DNA of 41,967 bases from assembly GCA_012730015.1 (NCBI GenBank), contig JAAYBT010000229.1:1-41967 (forward strand), read 5' to 3'. Origin of the DNA: Clostridiaceae bacterium. GTDB lineage: Bacteria; Bacillota; Clostridia; Acetivibrionales; DTU013. A program made the translations under genes and the position numbers. Every line of letters begins with the position of its first letter. Positions within the stretch are counted from its first letter, which is position 1. The notes beneath the pieces are model-generated. The model saw nothing but the letters and a program-made list of their open reading frames with translations, had not been told where the DNA came from and made no database searches. Below are positions 17,560 through 27,539 of the stretch, in pieces.

Positions 17560-18846
17560 ATGCGAAAACTGACATTTTTGGGAAGGGCTTTATTAGTTAT
17601 TTTAGTTTTTATATTTGTTGTCATCGGGGTGTCTTATGTCAAGGTATTCCTGGCTGTACCCGATGAGATTGTTCTTATTGAGGGAGAAGAGTACCCCTAC
17701 GATTTAGATAATTTATTTCCAATCAGTATTACAGCAGATAAACGGGATCTTTTGAAGATTAATGGTAAATGTATTGAGGCATCTTATAACCACCTGGGAC
17801 TTTCTGAACCTGTTTCTATTAGCTCTGATAAGGGTGGAAGAGCTGTTCTTGATCTGAGATTCTTTGGTGTATTGCCTGTCAAGAAGGTAAATGTAGACAT
17901 AGTTTCGAGCAAGCAGGTGGTTGCATGTGGTAACACAGTAGGTGTAAAGCTGCTGTTGCAGGGAATTTTGGTCATAGGGATATCAGATGTGGATAGTAAT
18001 GGACAAAAGATAGTTCCGGCTAAAAACAGCGGAATAAAGCCCGGAAATGTCATAACTCGGATTAATGATAAATGTGTCGGGGGCATCGAAGAATTAGTGG
18101 CTGAGATAAAGAATAGCGGAGGTAAACCCATTAAGATAGACTATAACAGTAGCAATGGAAGTACAACTGCCATGGTATCACCGGTCAAATCCTCAGATGA
18201 TAGTCAATATCATATTGGCTTGTGGGTAAGGGACAGTACAGCCGGAATTGGTACATTAACCTTTTATGATGCAAATACAGGTCGGTTTGGCGCATTAGGT
18301 CATGGGATTACCGATATTGATACAGGGACGCTTATGTCAGTAAAAACTGGCGAGATAACAGAATCCAACATTCTCGGCGTGAAGGTTGGCAGATCGGGAG
18401 ACCCCGGCGAGTTAAAAGGAATATTTACAGATGGTCACAAGCTTGGCACGATACAAACAAACAGTGAGATTGGCATATATGGCAGGCTAGACAAGGGTGC
18501 TATGGACCGGATCCCGGGTAAGCTATATCCGGTGGGAGTCAGATCATCGATTACTGAAGGCCCGGCGACAATTCTCTCAAATATTGATGGGAGGAAAATT
18601 GAGGAATATTCAATTCAAATACAAAAGGTTTCAAGGCAAAACATCAACGGATCGAAGGGTATGATTATAAAAATTACGGATAAACGTCTGCTCGATAGCA
18701 CCGGCGGTATCGTACAAGGAATGTCCGGCAGTCCGATTATTCAAAATGGCAGAATTGTTGGGGCAGTTACGCATGTGTTGGTGAATGATCCTTCAAGAGG
18801 ATACGGCATTTTTATAGAAACCATGCTAAAGAATGCGGCTATATAG
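17560..18846 (+). CDS. spoIVB: SpoIVB peptidase (PDZ, S55)
   Basis: PDZ-like segment; RFGALGHGITDIDTGTLM; GIVQGMSGSPIIQNGRIVGAVTHVLVNDPSRGYGIFIE. Confidence 0.96.
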   Translation: MRKLTFLGRALLVILVFIFVVIGVSYVKVFLAVPDEIVLIEGEEYPYDLDNLFPISITADKRDLLKINGKCIEASYNHLGLSEPVSISSDKGGRAVLDLRFFGVLPVKKVNVDIVSSKQVVACGNTVGVKLLLQGILVIGISDVDSNGQKIVPAKNSGIKPGNVITRINDKCVGGIEELVAEIKNSGGKPIKIDYNSSNGSTTAMVSPVKSSDDSQYHIGLWVRDSTAGIGTLTFYDANTGRFGALGHGITDIDTGTLMSVKTGEITESNILGVKVGRSGDPGELKGIFTDGHKLGTIQTNSEIGIYGRLDKGAMDRIPGKLYPVGVRSSITEGPATILSNIDGRKIEEYSIQIQKVSRQNINGSKGMIIKITDKRLLDSTGGIVQGMSGSPIIQNGRIVGAVTHVLVNDPSRGYGIFIETMLKNAAI

Positions 18847-19188
18847 AGAAAACTTATAAATATTCATAAAAGATCACCTATTTTGCTTTGCGACGGGTGG
18901 AACCTGCCTATTTCAAGGCATGCAGCGATGAACAGAGCATGAATATATAGGAAATAGAAGTAAAAATAAGGAAATTTGCACAAAGATGTTATCAAGTAAT
19001 CCTTAGATATATAAAGAGATCAAATTGGTGAAAAGGCTTGAAATAAGGCTGCGAAGAAATGTGAAAATTACAATAAATCATAATTATGTTCAGAAACTGG
19101 AAGTAAAGATAAAATAATACTTGATAATTATACGAAAGAAAAATATAATGAATGCATTAGGATTCAGATTAAAAGGAGGGGAATTCGA

Positions 19189-19992
19189 TTGCTGGAAAGA
19201 AAAATTCAGATTGTCATAGCTGATGACAATAAAGAGTTTAGCGACATTCTTTGCGAATATTTGAACAACCAGGAGGATATGGAAGTCACCGGGGTTGCAA
19301 AGGATGGAAACGAGGCATGCGATTTAATCGCAGAAAGACTGCCGGATATAGCTATTCTTGATATAATTATGCCTCATCTGGACGGACTTGGTGTGCTGGA
19401 GAAAATTAGGTCGATGCAGCTGAAAAAACGGCCTACATTTATTATATTATCTGCTGTTGGCCAGGACAAAATCACCCAAAGGGCTCTCGCTCTTGGTGCA
19501 GAGTATTACATAGTTAAGCCCTTTGATATGGAAATATTAGTTTCGCGTATTAGACAATTGAAAGACAGTGGTCATGCCCCAGTCACCAAATCAGAGTATA
19601 CAATGGAAGCAAGAATACCTTACCGTGCTCCGGCTCAACGCAACCTTGAGGTAGAAGTGACCAACATAATGCATGAGATAGGAGTACCGGCACATATTAA
19701 GGGCTATCAGTATCTCAGGGATGCAATTATGATGGTAGTAAAGGATCTTGACATAATCAACTCCATCACAAAACAGCTGTACCCTTCTATTGCTCATGAG
19801 TATAATACAACGCCCAGCAGAGTTGAGAGGGCTATCAGACATGCGATTGAGGTTGCTTGGAGCAGAGGACAGGTTGATGCAATTGATGCTCTTTTTGGAT
19901 ATACGGTTAGTATCGGTAAGGGTAAACCAACCAATTCAGAGTTTATTGCAATGGTTGCAGACAAGCTTCGTCTTGAGATGAAGGTTAGCTGA
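19189..19992 (+). CDS. spo0A: Sporulation response regulator Spo0A
   Basis: Receiver [20 protein letters not shown]...; C-terminal domain [23 protein letters not shown]...[30 protein letters not shown]. Confidence 0.98.
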   Translation: MLERKIQIVIADDNKEFSDILCEYLNNQEDMEVTGVAKDGNEACDLIAERLPDIAILDIIMPHLDGLGVLEKIRSMQLKKRPTFIILSAVGQDKITQRALALGAEYYIVKPFDMEILVSRIRQLKDSGHAPVTKSEYTMEARIPYRAPAQRNLEVEVTNIMHEIGVPAHIKGYQYLRDAIMMVVKDLDIINSITKQLYPSIAHEYNTTPSRVERAIRHAIEVAWSRGQVDAIDALFGYTVSIGKGKPTNSEFIAMVADKLRLEMKVS

Positions 19993-20021
19993 TGAGTATG
20001 CATGAGGTGTTCTTTTTTGTC

Positions 20022-20597
20022 TTAGTATTTAGGCTTAAAGATTTTTTGGAAAAGGTTGTTTTTTGAACGCTTCATGCTTTTTTCTCTCCACTTGCCCAAA
20101 GCCCTGTCAACCTCCTCGTAATGCTTTTCCATCTTGCTTTCTATCCTGCGCATACTGTTTTCAACACATGCTCCCAGCTCCAGCTTGCTTTTTAGTATTT
20201 CTTTCGATAGGTACTCCTTTGCGCTGTTGACCTCACAGGAAATCTCCTGGGTGAGCTGCTTACCGAATTCCTGCACGACAAGATATATGGCCTCAAGCTC
20301 CTTATTGGTTGGGGGTATAAGGGAAGCCTGGCTTTCAACCGGTAAAGCATGTTTGGTTTCAAAAACGCAATCCTCGTCAAGAATCTTCTTGATTGCCTTT
20401 ATTTCAAGACCTTCACTACGCATTACAGTAATCTTGTACATGAGATTTGCCATATCGGTAGTGTAATAACGCCTTCCCCTTTCGTCCTTTGGTATGGTTA
20501 TTTTAAATTCTTTTTCATAAAAGCGTAGCGCATGATCTGTTATTTGAAGGATTTCACTCAGTTCGGTTATAGAATATTTTTCCTTTAACACTTCCAT
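20022..20597 (-). CDS. MerR-type HTH protein with coiled-coil C-terminus
   Basis: YSITELSEILQITDHALRFYEKEFKITIPKDERGRRYYTTDMANLMYKI; internal start MEVLKEKY. Confidence 0.8.
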   Translation of the reverse strand: MEVLKEKYSITELSEILQITDHALRFYEKEFKITIPKDERGRRYYTTDMANLMYKITVMRSEGLEIKAIKKILDEDCVFETKHALPVESQASLIPPTNKELEAIYLVVQEFGKQLTQEISCEVNSAKEYLSKEILKSKLELGACVENSMRRIESKMEKHYEEVDRALGKWREKSMKRSKNNLFQKIFKPKY

Positions 20598-20666
20598 TTG
20601 TTTTCCTCCCAAAACGAAAATACTATGATATATGATACCATTAAAGGAAATATAAGTAAATTGATG

Positions 20667-21605
20667 CTAATTATTTCTCAGTATTTCCATTGCACGTATA
20701 ATGTCCTGGGGGATAGGTGCTTTTATTTCGAGAGGCATTTTTGCATATGGGTGAGTAAAGTTTGCCAGGTGGGAATGCAGACAGTGCCTTGGTATTAGGT
20801 CTTTGTGATCATTTTCGAGGGCAGGCAGAGGATACAGGGTGTCGCCGATCAGTGGGTGACCTATTGCTTGACAGTGGACACGTATTTGATGGGTTCTGCC
20901 CGTCTCCAGCACAAATTTCAAACAGGTGGAGTCGCTGAAACGCTCCTGCACTTCGTAATGCGTAACTGATGGTAAACCTTCCTGCGTGGTGTGTCGAAGC
21001 ATGATACTACCTTCAAGTCTTTGGATAGGGAGGTTTATTGTACCCTTGTCCTGACTGAATGTTCCATGGACAATGCCAATATATTCTTTAATAAATGTTT
21101 TGTCATGCATTTGCCGAATCAGACATTCCTGAATATAAGGATTTAGTGCGAACAAAATAATGCCTGATGTATTCCGATCAAGCCTGCTTACCGGACGCAC
21201 CAGTGTCTTTATGCCTTTTTCGAGCAGATGATGCATTAGACCGTTTGCAACAGTTCCCGTCTGATGTCTAAAGGTGGGATGCACTACCATGTCAGGAGGC
21301 TTATTTATTGCAATGAGGGTTTCGTCCTCATATAGAATGTCTAAATCCATCGGCTCAGGAGTAATGCTATCGTTACATTCATCAAACTCTACCAAAGCTT
21401 CCAATAGATCGCCTTCGCTGACCTTTCTGTTAACGTGTACAGGAACAGAATTCAGCAGGATCTTTCCAGACAGCTTGAGTTGCTTTACCAGTCGTTCAGA
21501 TAGCTGCAGTTCTCCTTTTAGAAGCTGCTTAACGCTTTTGTCCTTATCCTTGGCGGATACTATAATGCTGAGCCTCATTTTTACCACCCTTATCGAATTA
21601 CGCAT
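20667..21605 (-). CDS. RluA/RluD family pseudouridine synthase
   Basis: HPTFRHQTGTVANGLMHHLLEKG...RPVSRLDRNTSGIILFALN...LETGRTHQIRVHCQAIGHPLIGDTLY. Confidence 0.95.
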   Translation of the reverse strand: MRNSIRVVKMRLSIIVSAKDKDKSVKQLLKGELQLSERLVKQLKLSGKILLNSVPVHVNRKVSEGDLLEALVEFDECNDSITPEPMDLDILYEDETLIAINKPPDMVVHPTFRHQTGTVANGLMHHLLEKGIKTLVRPVSRLDRNTSGIILFALNPYIQECLIRQMHDKTFIKEYIGIVHGTFSQDKGTINLPIQRLEGSIMLRHTTQEGLPSVTHYEVQERFSDSTCLKFVLETGRTHQIRVHCQAIGHPLIGDTLYPLPALENDHKDLIPRHCLHSHLANFTHPYAKMPLEIKAPIPQDIIRAMEILRNN

Positions 21606-21899
21606 CGCTGTTGCCGATAAACCGAGTATTTTATACCAATGTTACAATAGCAGGAGCAATAAAGCAAGGGACTGGCGCTGCATGGGTGTAATCCACACAA
21701 AGGTTGAAAAAATGTGCACCGGCCTATGGTTTTCAGTTTAAGCGAGCAGCGATCCTGCAGGTTTCACAAGCGCCCTACAAAATAGGACTGTAGACGGTTG
21801 AAATGCTTGTTCAGGTGATATAGAATGTATATTATACAAAAGAAGTAAACTAAGCTCAATTTATATACAAAAGAGATAAAAGAGGGGATCGTTAAGCAT

Positions 21900-23192
21900 A
21901 TGGATGAGTCCTTATACAGTTATTTGAAGAATGAGTTTGGCATCGACGATGCTATTATCAAAACAATCCAATCCACAGAAAATGAAATAAGGGGTATATT
22001 CAGATCTATTGAGTCAACCAGGGAAATGAACCAATACAAAGTCATTGCAGCCATGCAAAGGCACAGGTTGAGCGATACCCACTTTAGCGGTACCACCGGC
22101 TATGGTTATGACGACAGGGGAAGAGAAGTACTCGATGAGGTCTATGCAACGATATTTAAAGCTGAATCAGCGCTCGTCCGACATCAGATAGTATCCGGAA
22201 CCCAGGCCTTGGCGGTGTCTCTCTTTGGGAATCTACGACCCGGTGATACTCTGCTTAGCGTGACGGGAAAGCCATATGACACATTGGAGGAGGTCATAGG
22301 AATCAGAGGCGAGGGTGCCGGCTCGCTGAAGGATTTTGGCATTAAGTACAGGCAGGTTGAGCTGCTTGAGGACGGAAGCATTGATTTGGAGAGCGTGAGG
22401 GAGGCTGTGACACAAAGCACCACGATGGTATTGTTACAGCGTTCTCGTGGATATAGCTGGAGACAGTCTATTGGAATTGAGGAAATAAAGAGGACTGTAG
22501 AGCTTATAAAAGAAATAAATAAAAATACAATCGTAATGGTTGACAACTGCTATGGCGAATTTGTTGAGTCACGGGAGCCTGTTGAAGTCGGTGTGGACCT
22601 TGTTGCAGGCTCGCTGATTAAAAACCCCGGAGGCGGACTGGCACCATCGGGTGGTTATATCGCCGGCAAGGCAGCATATGTTCAAAATGCTTCATACAGG
22701 CTTACAGCACCGGGTATCGGCGGCGAGGTGGGCGCTAGCCTTGGCAATAACAGACTACTGTTTCAGGGGCTGTTCATGGCACCTCATGTAGTGGCAGAGA
22801 GCCTGAAGGGAGCAATTTTGTGTTCGGCTGTAATGCAGAGGCTTGGCTTTGATACATCACCAAAGTCAGAGCAGTCCAGAAGCGACATAATTCAGGCGAT
22901 ACGCTTCAACAATCCTGATGCTCTGATTGCTTTCTGCCAGGGCATTCAGAAGGGGTCTCCTGTGGATTCCTTTGTAACTCCTGAGCCTTGGGAAATGCCC
23001 GGATATGACTGCCCGGTTATAATGGCTGCAGGAGCTTTCGTACAGGGTTCATCCATTGAGCTGAGCGCAGATGCTCCGCTTAAGCCCCCTTATACGGCTT
23101 ATATGCAGGGCGGATTGGTCTATGAGCATGTAAAGCTTGGCATTATGAGTGCATTGAAGTTAATGAGGGAAAGACAGCTCATTAGGCTGTGA
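21900..23192 (+). CDS. Methionine gamma-lyase/aluminium-resistance family PLP enzyme (YnbB-like)
   Basis: HFSGTTGYGYDDRGREVLDEVYATIFKAESALVRHQIVSGTQALA...AGSLIKNPGGGLAPSGGYIAGK. Confidence 0.92.
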   Translation: MDESLYSYLKNEFGIDDAIIKTIQSTENEIRGIFRSIESTREMNQYKVIAAMQRHRLSDTHFSGTTGYGYDDRGREVLDEVYATIFKAESALVRHQIVSGTQALAVSLFGNLRPGDTLLSVTGKPYDTLEEVIGIRGEGAGSLKDFGIKYRQVELLEDGSIDLESVREAVTQSTTMVLLQRSRGYSWRQSIGIEEIKRTVELIKEINKNTIVMVDNCYGEFVESREPVEVGVDLVAGSLIKNPGGGLAPSGGYIAGKAAYVQNASYRLTAPGIGGEVGASLGNNRLLFQGLFMAPHVVAESLKGAILCSAVMQRLGFDTSPKSEQSRSDIIQAIRFNNPDALIAFCQGIQKGSPVDSFVTPEPWEMPGYDCPVIMAAGAFVQGSSIELSADAPLKPPYTAYMQGGLVYEHVKLGIMSALKLMRERQLIRL

Positions 23193-23260
23193 AAGGCTTT
23201 TACTATAAATGTGATACAGGGCAAAACGACCTAAGAAACAGGTAAAAGACGGGATCAATA

Positions 23261-24649
23261 ATGAATGCTAAAAATGCAAAAGAAAAAACGAATAAAACAA
23301 TTGAATTTCCGGTAGAAAGACGCAAAAAGGTAGTGAACAGTGAAAAGCAGCACACTGAGAACCAAAGCGATGCTGCTTCAAGAAAGAGAGCTACCGCCAG
23401 AAGGATAACTTACGGCAGTGTCCTGACCTTTCTATTTATGCTGCTTTACATTCCGTCTGTGCTGAACTGGTTATCAGGTAATAGCATCATACAGGATGTC
23501 ATAAGGAACGGATTTATTGAGAATTATAGCAACTTTGATGCTGTTATAATCAGGAATGAAGTGCTATTGGAGCCTTCTACGATTACAGGAAAGTGCATAG
23601 CGGAGATTGAGGAGGGTGAAAGAACTGCTGCCTATTCTCGCATTGCGACGGTAACCAATGATACCTCTGAGGACCTCCTGCTTGAAATGGAGAGGCTGAA
23701 TGCCAGAATAGTTAAGGTTCAAATGGAGAATGCAGAAAAGGCTGATTTTTTCTCTGAAGATTTAGCAAAGCTGGATAACGAAATAGCCCTCGAGGTGCAG
23801 GACATGATTTTGGCATGCAACGCCCGGGACTTCGAAAAAATGGGAAGAAACAGGGATGATATATTTATGATAGTGGAGAAGAAGGCTGAAATTGTCGGGA
23901 AAAATTCATCCGACAGTTATATTGAATCTCTGCTTATCCAGAAGGATATTGTTCAGGATGAAATTGATTCTAACACTACGGAGGTTAGGTCAAATGTATC
24001 AGGAGTTGTATCCTACACAATAGATGGATATGAGACACAATTAACCACCGATAGCCTTAGAAGCTTGACGCCGGAATATTTGGATAGACTGATTGAAGGT
24101 AATATGCAAAGACAGGCTGCAACAGGGAAAATACAGGCAGGATCCCCAGCGGCGAAGATTATCAAGGGAACGGATACATATCTTGCAGCATCCATTCCTA
24201 AACAAGAGGCTATGGATTTTGAAGAGGGGAAGAATATTAAGCTGAGGGTGAATGATATTGGGCTTGAGACCAATGGCGCCATAGAAAAAGTAATCACTTC
24301 TGATAGCGATAGGGCTGTGGTTGTAATAACAATTAGCAGAGGGACCGAGCTTTTATCGACGAGCAGAGTTGTTAATATTGATTTTATCAGTACCATTGAA
24401 GAGGGTCTAAAGGTACCGATTAAGAGTCTTAGGAATATTTCCGAGGACGGCAGTAGAGGCACAATTATGCTAAACAAGTATAATATAGCGGTTTTAAGGA
24501 ATGTCGATATTGTTTGCAGTGATGAAGAATATGCTATTATCAGGACACCCGAAGAGGATTATGGGAAGAGTGGCAAGGCCATAAACCTTTATGATACATA
24601 TATCATGAATCCGGATCGTTTAGAGGAAGGGGATATAATAGATAGATGA
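23261..24649 (+). CDS. HlyD-like / membrane-fusion-type periplasmic adaptor
   Basis: One N-terminal TM, coiled-coil middle, adjacent to yggS-sepF. Confidence 0.7.
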   Translation: MNAKNAKEKTNKTIEFPVERRKKVVNSEKQHTENQSDAASRKRATARRITYGSVLTFLFMLLYIPSVLNWLSGNSIIQDVIRNGFIENYSNFDAVIIRNEVLLEPSTITGKCIAEIEEGERTAAYSRIATVTNDTSEDLLLEMERLNARIVKVQMENAEKADFFSEDLAKLDNEIALEVQDMILACNARDFEKMGRNRDDIFMIVEKKAEIVGKNSSDSYIESLLIQKDIVQDEIDSNTTEVRSNVSGVVSYTIDGYETQLTTDSLRSLTPEYLDRLIEGNMQRQAATGKIQAGSPAAKIIKGTDTYLAASIPKQEAMDFEEGKNIKLRVNDIGLETNGAIEKVITSDSDRAVVVITISRGTELLSTSRVVNIDFISTIEEGLKVPIKSLRNISEDGSRGTIMLNKYNIAVLRNVDIVCSDEEYAIIRTPEEDYGKSGKAINLYDTYIMNPDRLEEGDIIDR

Positions 24650-25344
24650 CAAGAGAAAATAGTAATATCAGTGAGAATATCGATGCGATAAGAACGAGGA
24701 TACTGACTGCGGCTGCTAAGTCCGGAAGGGATCCGCAGAGCATAAAAATAATAGGCGTGAGCAAGGCCGTTGACGTAGAAAGGATAAAAGAGGCCTATAA
24801 TTGTGGCATTACTGATTTTGGTGAAAATAGAGTTCAGGAATTGTGTGAAAAATACGATATAGTAAATATGGAGTGCAATTGGCACTTGATTGGCCATTTG
24901 CAGACCAATAAGGTCAAGTATATTTTGGATAAGGTTAGCCTGATTCATTCGCTCGACACAATAGAGCTGGCTGCCGAAATCCACAAGAGGGCACAAAAGG
25001 ACGACAGACAGATAGATGCCTTGGTGCAGGTTAACGTTGCCGCGGAGGATACTAAGTTTGGCATCAGTCCCGATGAGGCAGCGGACTTCATAAAAGAAGT
25101 GAGCGGCATGGGAAATATTAGGATAAAAGGGCTAATGACAATAGCGCCTATGGTTCCTAACCCCGCTGAAATAAGATGGGTATTTGCCAAGCTTAGAAAA
25201 TTACTTATTGACATCAAGCAGGAAAATATTGATAATGTAAATATGGACTACCTTTCGATGGGCATGAGCAATGACTTTGAGATTGCCATAGAGGAAGGAT
25301 CAAACATGGTAAGAATTGGTACATCCCTATTTGGGAAACGCTGA
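24646..25344 (+). CDS. yggS: YggS family PLP homeostasis protein
   Basis: IKIIGVSKAVDVERIKEAYNCGITDFGENRVQEL...WHLIGHLQTNKVKYI...LSMGMSNDFEIAIEEGSNMVRIGTSLFG. Confidence 0.96.
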   Translation: MTRENSNISENIDAIRTRILTAAAKSGRDPQSIKIIGVSKAVDVERIKEAYNCGITDFGENRVQELCEKYDIVNMECNWHLIGHLQTNKVKYILDKVSLIHSLDTIELAAEIHKRAQKDDRQIDALVQVNVAAEDTKFGISPDEAADFIKEVSGMGNIRIKGLMTIAPMVPNPAEIRWVFAKLRKLLIDIKQENIDNVNMDYLSMGMSNDFEIAIEEGSNMVRIGTSLFGKR

Positions 25345-25404
25345 CGGCTCTGCAGAGGTTTTAAATAAGCAGAGTATACTAAAGAAAAACGGAGGGATTT
25401 ACAA

Positions 25405-25872
25405 ATGGCAAAGCTGCTGAACAAGATGCTGAATCTGGTTGGGTGGGAAGCAGAAGAGGATGAAATGGAAGAATCTGAAGCTATGATGGACGATATCGAA
25501 GAGGATTCATATCAATCACCGAAATATCTGCAGTCATTTTCTAAAAAACAGCAACCAAGCAAAGTAGTAAATATTCATTCAAATAACCAATTCAAGGTTG
25601 TTATCATGCAGCCTGAAGCTTTTGACGATGCGCGTGACATATGTGACCACCTAAAGAATAAGAAGCCCGTAGTTGTTAATCTAGAGACCATGAGCAAGGA
25701 AACGGCGCAAAGGGTCGTGGATTTCCTCAGCGGAGCGGTTTATTCACTGGACGGGGACATACAGAAGGTATCTACGGGCATTTTCCTAATTGCTCCTAAC
25801 AATGTTGACATTATGGGTGTGTTCAAAGAGGATTTGAGGAATAAAAATGTTGCCTTCCCCTGGGTAAGATAG
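25405..25872 (+). CDS. sepF: Cell division protein SepF
   Basis: VVIMQPEAFDDARDICDHLKNKKPVVVNLETMSKETAQRVVDFLSGAVYSLDGDIQKVSTGIFLIAPNNVDI. Confidence 0.96.
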   Translation: MAKLLNKMLNLVGWEAEEDEMEESEAMMDDIEEDSYQSPKYLQSFSKKQQPSKVVNIHSNNQFKVVIMQPEAFDDARDICDHLKNKKPVVVNLETMSKETAQRVVDFLSGAVYSLDGDIQKVSTGIFLIAPNNVDIMGVFKEDLRNKNVAFPWVR

Positions 25873-25878
25873 CGGGAC

Positions 25879-26667
25879 ATGAAGGATTTTGTTTCAGGCA
25901 TTGATAAGCCCGAGGACAGGCTGGCTATCTCCAAGCTGCTTGATAAGGCAGAATTTGCGGCGAAAACACACAGGCTTGTCCATTCAGACTTTCTTGATCC
26001 ACACCTGGTTAACCTGGCACAGAAGGTGCTTTCCTCTGTGCGCATATGTGATTATTACTTTTTTGGAGGATATTCACAGGCAGAAAGGGCCGTCGTGATA
26101 TTTCGGCCGGAGTTTACCACACAAGAGGAGTGGGAGCAGTATCAAGGGGATATTCTCAAGGTCATACAGATAAAGCCCCTTTGCCGTAACAGCCTATCTC
26201 ATAGAGATTATCTTGGGGCTTTGATGAGTCTTGGGATACGCAGGGAAGTCACCGGAGACATTATTGTAAGCGAAGAGCTTTGTGGCATCGTTGTATTGAG
26301 CGAGATTACGCAATATATTTCATTGAACCTTGTTAAAGTGGGAAATATTGGCGTTGAAGTCGAAATATCGGATATAATGGAATTGTCTCCGAAAGAGGCG
26401 AAGGTAAGTGAAATAAAGGCAACCGTAGCGGCGCTTAGACTTGACAGCTTGTGCGCACGTTCCTTCGGTATTTCCAGAAGCAAGGCTGTTGAATATATTA
26501 AAGCAGGCAAGGTGCAGCTTAACTGGGAGCTTTCCCTGAGTCCTGATAAACAGCTGCACGAGGGCGATACGGTTAGCCTGCGCGGTAAAGGGAAGGCCGT
26601 TCTTGAAAAGGTTGGAGGCAAAACAAAGAAGGACAGAATCGCAATTAGTATAATGAAATATATTTAA
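25879..26667 (+). CDS. ylmH: YlmH-like S4-domain RNA-binding protein
   Basis: DCYFFGGY-like segment YYFFGGYSQAERAVVIF...RLDSLCARSFGISRSKAVEYIKAGKVQLNW. Confidence 0.92.
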   Translation: MKDFVSGIDKPEDRLAISKLLDKAEFAAKTHRLVHSDFLDPHLVNLAQKVLSSVRICDYYFFGGYSQAERAVVIFRPEFTTQEEWEQYQGDILKVIQIKPLCRNSLSHRDYLGALMSLGIRREVTGDIIVSEELCGIVVLSEITQYISLNLVKVGNIGVEVEISDIMELSPKEAKVSEIKATVAALRLDSLCARSFGISRSKAVEYIKAGKVQLNWELSLSPDKQLHEGDTVSLRGKGKAVLEKVGGKTKKDRIAISIMKYI

Positions 26668-26681
26668 AGAGGGGTTCATGT

Positions 26682-27137
26682 ATGAATTATACGCCTAATG
26701 ACCTACAAAACTTAACGTTTAAGAAGAGCTTTTCGGGCTACAACGAGGACGCAGTCAACGATGTTCTCGACAAGGTTATCGAGGATTACAGCGCCTATAT
26801 CCGTGAAAATGTTGAACTGAAGGACAAGCTGGCGCTGCTCAATGACGGCTTGCAGCATTATAAGAACATTGAGGAATCCTTGCAAAACGCGCTTATCGTT
26901 GCTCAACAGACTGGAGAGGATGTAAAAAAGAATGCCTACGAGAAGGCTGACAACATTATCCGCGAGGCTGAGATCAGGGCACAGAAGCTAATCAATGATT
27001 CAAACCAGGAAGTAGTTAAGGTCAAGTTTGAGTATGAAGAGGCCAAGAAGAAGCTCCATGTTTTCAAGTCAAAGTGCGAAATGTTGCTGGCATCGCAGAT
27101 GGAGCTTCTACAGCAAATATTTGAAGATGAAGAATAG
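26682..27137 (+). CDS. divIVA: DivIVA domain protein
   Basis: YTPNDLQNLTFKKSFSGYNEDAVNDVLDKVIEDYSAYI, then coiled coil. Confidence 0.94.
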   Translation: MNYTPNDLQNLTFKKSFSGYNEDAVNDVLDKVIEDYSAYIRENVELKDKLALLNDGLQHYKNIEESLQNALIVAQQTGEDVKKNAYEKADNIIREAEIRAQKLINDSNQEVVKVKFEYEEAKKKLHVFKSKCEMLLASQMELLQQIFEDEE

Positions 27138-27151
27138 CAAGAAGGCCCTTA

Positions 27152-27181
27152 TTGACAGCAGGACCTCCCTTGTTGTATAAT
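27152..27181 (+). promoter_or_regulatory. Sigma-A promoter of ileS T-box leader
   Basis: TTGACA (27152-27157) -18 nt- TATAAT (27176-27181). Confidence 0.85.
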
Positions 27182-27187
27182 TCTTTC

Positions 27188-27493
27188 TAATATTCTAATG
27201 CAATGATCGGAACGAGTAATGAGCTTTTAATCCTCTCAGAGAGCAGTCGGTTGGTGAAAGTCTGCAGGAAGGGCCCATGAAAATCATCCGTGAGCTGCTT
27301 TCTGAAATCCTTATTAGGAAGGTGCGAGATTTCGACATATTCGCATCACTTGAAAGGGAAAGTACGAAAAGCCGGGACACACCGTTAACTGTGTAATCAA
27401 GTGACCGTCATTATTATGACGGTAATTTGGGTGGTACCGCGTGAGAAATATCCTCTCGTCCCTATGTTTGGGATTGAGAGGTTTTTATTTTTT
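27188..27493 (+). promoter_or_regulatory. T-box leader, Ile-specific (ileS)
   Basis: Stem I AGAG motifs; specifier ATC at 27283-27285; GGGTGGTACCGCG at 27429-27441 (TGGT); terminator CCTCTC...GAGAGG plus T run at 27452-27493. Confidence 0.95.
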
Positions 27494-27539
27494 TGAATGT
27501 AGTTTATTTTTTACAAGGAGCTATTAAGAGGAGGCTAAT

